Source: Microbacteriaceae bacterium (lineage in GTDB: Bacteria; Actinomycetota; Actinomycetes; Actinomycetales; Microbacteriaceae). Taken from it: a DNA stretch of 39,967 bases. Shown here piece by piece: positions 37,089 through 39,967 of this stretch; positions within the stretch are counted from its first letter, which is position 1; each line of letters begins with the position of its first letter. The stretch is taken from NCBI GenBank assembly GCA_003852775.1, contig RDDZ01000021.1:1-39967 (forward strand), given 5' to 3'. The position numbers and the translations under genes are program-made. The notes beneath the pieces are model-generated. The model did not search any database. It saw only the letters and a program-made list of their open reading frames with translations, and was not told the origin of the DNA.

Positions 37089-38246
37089 GTGACTTCGAAC
37101 CAGAACTACCTCGCCGTCATCAAGGTCGTCGGCATCGGCGGCGGTGGCGTGAACGCGGTGAACCGGATGATCGAGCTCGGCCTGCGCGGCGTCGAGTTCA
37201 TCGCCATCAACACCGACGCACAGGCGCTGCTCATGAGCGACGCCGACGTCAAGCTCGACGTCGGGCGAGAGCTGACCCGCGGTCTGGGCGCGGGCGCCGA
37301 CCCCGAGGTCGGGCGCCGAGCCGCCGAGGACCACGCGGAGGAGATCGAGGAGGCCCTCGCGGGCGCCGACATGGTCTTCGTGACGGCGGGCGAGGGCGGC
37401 GGCACCGGCACGGGCGGCGCGCCCGTCGTGGCCCGCATCGCGAAGTCGATCGGCGCGCTCACGATCGGCGTCGTCACCAAGCCGTTCGGGTTCGAGGGCA
37501 AGCGCCGCCAGGCGCAGGCAGAGATCGGCGTCGCGACCCTCAAGAACGAGGTCGACACCCTCATCGTCGTGCCCAACGACCGCCTGCTCGAGATCAGCGA
37601 CCGCGGCATCTCCATGCTCGAGGCCTTCTCGACCGCCGACCAGGTGCTCCTCGCCGGTGTCCAGGGCATCACCGACCTCATCACGACCCCCGGCCTCATC
37701 AACCTCGACTTCGCCGACGTCAAGTCGGTCATGCAGGGCGCGGGCTCCGCGCTCATGGGAATCGGTGCGAGCCGCGGCGCCGACCGGGCTATCAAGGCCG
37801 CCGAGCTCGCCGTCGCGAGCCCGCTCCTCGAGGCCTCCATCGACGGCGCGCACGGCGTGCTCCTGTCGATCCAGGGCGGATCGAACCTCGGCATCTTCGA
37901 GATCAACGACGCCGCGCGCCTCGTGCAGGAGGCCGTGCATCCCGAGGCGAACATCATCTTCGGAGCCGTCATCGACGACACCCTCGGCGACGAGGTGCGC
38001 GTCACGGTCATCGCGGCCGGGTTCGACGGCGGCGAGCCCGCCCCGAAGCCGCAGACCGAGCATCGCAGCAACTTCGTCGAGGCCCCCGTGCCCGTCTCGG
38101 TCGCCGCGGGCGAGGAGGGCGCCGCCACGGCCCCGCCCGCCACGCAGCCCGAGGGCTGGGAGCGCGAGCCCGAGGTGCCGGTCGTGGCGTCGCTCGACGA
38201 CTTCGACGACGAGGGCGACCTCGACATCCCCGACTTCCTGAAGTAG
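37089..38246 (+). CDS. ftsZ: Cell division GTPase FtsZ
   Basis: This 385-aa tubulin-like GTPase forms the Z ring. It contains [15 protein letters not shown], the tubulin signature GGGTGTG at 103-109, the T7 loop [13 protein letters not shown] and the C-terminal peptide [16 protein letters not shown] that binds SepF and partners. GTG 37089 was chosen because GGGAGG lies 6 nt upstream and the protein then begins [15 protein letters not shown] as in other actinobacterial FtsZ; an upstream TTG-initiated extension overlaps the operator and lacks similarity. It has its own regulated promoter. Confidence 0.97.
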   Translation: MTSNQNYLAVIKVVGIGGGGVNAVNRMIELGLRGVEFIAINTDAQALLMSDADVKLDVGRELTRGLGAGADPEVGRRAAEDHAEEIEEALAGADMVFVTAGEGGGTGTGGAPVVARIAKSIGALTIGVVTKPFGFEGKRRQAQAEIGVATLKNEVDTLIVVPNDRLLEISDRGISMLEAFSTADQVLLAGVQGITDLITTPGLINLDFADVKSVMQGAGSALMGIGASRGADRAIKAAELAVASPLLEASIDGAHGVLLSIQGGSNLGIFEINDAARLVQEAVHPEANIIFGAVIDDTLGDEVRVTVIAAGFDGGEPAPKPQTEHRSNFVEAPVPVSVAAGEEGAATAPPATQPEGWEREPEVPVVASLDDFDDEGDLDIPDFLK

Positions 38247-38249
38247 GCG

Positions 38250-38933
38250 ATGAGCACCGACGCCCCGCTCCCGGAGCGGCTCGCGACGGTGGACGCCGGG
38301 ATCGCGGATGCGGCGCGCGCCGCGGGCCGCGACCCCGGCGAGCTCACGCGCATCGTCGTGACGAAGTTCCACCCCGCCTCGCTCGTGCGCGAGCTCGCCG
38401 CCCTCGGCGTGCGCGATCTGGGGGAGAACCGCCACCAGGAGGCTCAGGCCAAAGCGGCCGAGACGGCCGACCTCGACCTCGCCTGGCACTTCGTGGGCCA
38501 GTTGCAGAGCAACAAGGCCCGCGCCGTGCGCCGCTACGCCCACGCCGTGCACTCCGTCGACCGCGACTCGCTCATCGACGCCCTCGCGGCGCCCGACGCG
38601 CCCGAGCTCGACGTCTTCCTCGAGATCGACCTCTCGGGGCAGCCGGGCCGCGGCGGCGCCGACCCCGCCGACGCCGAGCGGCTCGCCGAGCGTGTGCTCG
38701 GCACCCCCGGCATCCGCCTCGTGGGGGTCATGGCGGTCGCGCCGCTCGGGGAGGAGCCGCGCGCGGCTTTCGCGCGCCTGCGGGCTGTATCGGAGCGCGT
38801 GCGCACCCTCGCCCCGGAGGCCGACCGCATCTCGGCGGGCATGTCCGGCGACTACGCCGACGCGATCCTCGAGGGCGCGACACACCTGCGCATCGGCACG
38901 GCAATCACGGGAAAGCGCCCCGACCGCGGTTAA
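38250..38933 (+). CDS. YggS-family PLP homeostasis protein
   Basis: This 227-aa fold-type III (alanine racemase-like barrel) protein binds pyridoxal phosphate and helps balance free PLP; it has no known catalytic reaction. The PLP lysine is K39 in [47 protein letters not shown]-like [23 protein letters not shown] and THLRIGTAI are standard family blocks. It starts 3 nt after ftsZ. The YfiH/laccase-domain gene that often lies between ftsZ and yggS is absent. Confidence 0.95.
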   Translation: MSTDAPLPERLATVDAGIADAARAAGRDPGELTRIVVTKFHPASLVRELAALGVRDLGENRHQEAQAKAAETADLDLAWHFVGQLQSNKARAVRRYAHAVHSVDRDSLIDALAAPDAPELDVFLEIDLSGQPGRGGADPADAERLAERVLGTPGIRLVGVMAVAPLGEEPRAAFARLRAVSERVRTLAPEADRISAGMSGDYADAILEGATHLRIGTAITGKRPDRG

Positions 38934-38936
38934 TCT
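38931..38936 (+). promoter_or_regulatory. Candidate -10 (TAATCT) for sepF over yggS stop
   Basis: The yggS TAA stop is the first half of TAATCT, located 32 nt before the sepF ATG. The leader contains CCGGAGGA. The -35 is unclear. Confidence 0.35.
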
Positions 38937-38968
38937 CGGGATCAGCAACGCACGATCCGGAGGATGTC

Positions 38969-39442
38969 ATGGCGAACCCCCTGCGCAAGACGATGGTCTA
39001 CCTGGGCCTGGCCGATGAGGAGTACGACGACGTCGCTCCCGAGCAGGAGGCACCCGCGCCCCGCGAGACGCCGGCCGCGGCCGCGCCCGTGAACTCGCGT
39101 CCCGCGCCCGTCACGCCGCTGCGTCGCGCGCCCGCGCCGCGCACCGCGCCGTCGGGCATGAACGAGATCCTCACCGTGCACCCGCGTCACTACAAGGACG
39201 CGCAGACCATCGGCGAGAGCTTCCGCGAGGGCATCCCGGTCATCATCAACCTCTCGCAGATGAGCGAGCCCGAGGCGCGTCGCCTCATCGACTTCGCGAG
39301 CGGCCTCTCGGTGGCGCTCTACGGCAAGTTCGAGCGCGTCACGAACAAGGTCTTCCTCCTCTCGCCCGAGCACGTCGCGGTGAGCGGCGAGCAGGCTGAG
39401 GCCGAGTCGGGCGTCGACGCGGGCTTCTTCGAGACCCATTGA
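38969..39442 (+). CDS. sepF: Cell division protein SepF
   Basis: This 157-aa FtsZ-membrane linker begins [20 protein letters not shown] (amphipathic membrane-binding helix), followed by a Pro/Ala-rich linker (30-65) and the SepF core: [50 protein letters not shown] and [18 protein letters not shown] gives a good ribosome-binding site for ATG 38969. SepF is the essential FtsZ anchor in actinobacteria lacking FtsA/ZipA. It sits in the usual place after yggS. Confidence 0.95.
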   Translation: MANPLRKTMVYLGLADEEYDDVAPEQEAPAPRETPAAAAPVNSRPAPVTPLRRAPAPRTAPSGMNEILTVHPRHYKDAQTIGESFREGIPVIINLSQMSEPEARRLIDFASGLSVALYGKFERVTNKVFLLSPEHVAVSGEQAEAESGVDAGFFETH

Positions 39443-39641
39443 CGCCTCGCGACCGGTCCGCCGGCCGCATCCGCCGCGACCTCATCAGCCACACCAGCCA
39501 CATCGGCAACCGAACGGGGGGCAGCCACCTCCCAGCCGGGCGCGGGTAGTCTGGTGTCCGCGCGACTCTCAACCGTGGCCTGAACCTTGCTACGGTTGAT
39601 GGATTCGCCAACCGGATGAGGAAAGCAATCGAGGTGCGGTC
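39443..39641 (+). promoter_or_regulatory. sepF-wag31 intergenic region with wag31 promoter dyad
   Basis: This 199-bp gap has no ORF; the yggT gene usually found here is missing. TCAACCGT (39569-39576) and ACGGTTGA (39592-39599) form a perfect 8-bp dyad with a 15-nt spacer. TACGGT (39591-39596) may be the -10. ACTCTCAACC in this promoter is identical to a 10-mer on the minus strand of the ftsZ operator. GGATGAGGAAAG upstream of ATG 39642 includes a distant ribosome-binding site. Confidence 0.45.
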
Positions 39642-39967
39642 ATGGCTCTGACGCCGGAAGATGTCGTCAACAAGCGTTTCAACCCCACGAAGTTCCGTGA
39701 GGGCTACGACCAGGACGAGGTCGACGACTTCCTGGACGAGGTCGTCGTCGAGCTCCGCCGTCTGAACCAGGAGAACGAGGAGCTGCGTCAGCGCCTCGCC
39801 GCCGCCGACGCCCGCGTGAGCGAGCTGCAGCGCTCGGCGAGCCAGGCCCCGGCGGCCGCGGCCCCGTCCGTCGCGCCCGTCCCGGCCCCCATGCCCGCTC
39901 CCGTGGCCGCGCCGCCCGCGCCGGTGCCCGCCCCGGCCGCCGACCTCGGCCAGGACGCCGGGTCGAT
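39642..39967 (+). CDS. wag31: DivIVA/Wag31 polar scaffold protein (partial, runs off window)
   Basis: Only the first 108 residues are present. They start MALTPEDVVNKRFNPTKF and FREGYDQDEVDDFLDEVVVELRRL, the conserved DivIVA N-terminal membrane-binding/coiled-coil domain. An Ala/Pro-rich linker from about residue 68 is typical of actinobacterial Wag31 before the second coiled coil. Wag31 marks poles and directs apical cell wall growth. It follows sepF, as in all dcw clusters of the phylum. The C-terminal half is outside the window. Confidence 0.95.
   Translation, partial: MALTPEDVVNKRFNPTKFREGYDQDEVDDFLDEVVVELRRLNQENEELRQRLAAADARVSELQRSASQAPAAAAPSVAPVPAPMPAPVAAPPAPVPAPAADLGQDAGS

Overview
The window is high-GC actinobacterial DNA with many GTG starts and short TANNNT -10 boxes. 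Gene content and order point to the Micrococcales, most likely the family Microbacteriaceae. That placement is an inference from gene order, leaderless-type starts and an unusual MurE substrate motif; no rRNA is present to prove it. No rRNA, tRNA, CRISPR array, insertion sequence, prophage or integrase is visible. The window is essentially a chromosomal housekeeping region and I saw no mobile island.

Region 1 (1-3,100) holds a truncated DUF1295 membrane protein gene. Divergent to it are a CDP-alcohol phosphatidyltransferase, the FHA regulator GarA/OdhI, and two MerR-type regulators that resemble FtsR (Rv1828 type) and ResR/McdR (Rv1830 type). Region 2 (3,130-9,310) holds an orphan ParA ATPase, a full-length pyruvate carboxylase, an EspI-like MinD/ParA ATPase and peptide deformylase, closed by a strong bidirectional hairpin. 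Region 3 (9,320-22,400) holds a long-chain acyl-CoA ligase, ROK glucokinase, PlsC-type acyltransferase, class II DAHP synthase, a PASTA Ser/Thr kinase (PknL-like), a three-LysM secreted protein, an Rv2175c-like DNA-binding protein, a HelR-type RNA polymerase motor ATPase, a GGPP-type polyprenyl synthase and a DUF3040 protein. This order parallels the M. tuberculosis Rv2169c-Rv2187 neighbourhood. Region 4 (22,410-39,967) is a complete dcw (division and cell wall) cluster: mraZ-rsmH-ftsL-ftsI-murE-murF-mraY-murD-ftsW-murG-murC-ftsQ-ftsZ-yggS-sepF, and the start of wag31/divIVA, which runs off the end.

The genes work together as a polar-growth, division and envelope module: lipid II synthesis (murC-F, mraY, murG), septal synthase (ftsW/ftsI), divisome scaffold (ftsQ/L/Z, sepF), polar scaffold (wag31), isoprenoid supply (idsA-like) and kinase signalling (PASTA kinase, GarA, Rv2175c-like). 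The most interesting non-coding signals are: a near-perfect MerR-type dyad in the ftsZ promoter, with a related element in front of the second merR gene; two oppositely oriented sets of 10-bp-spaced MraZ boxes flanking a hairpin at mraZ; about eight genes whose start codon sits 6-8 nt after a -10 box (leaderless architecture), sometimes with the upstream stop codon forming part of the -10; and a MurE whose diamino-acid specificity motif reads HHPR instead of DNPR.
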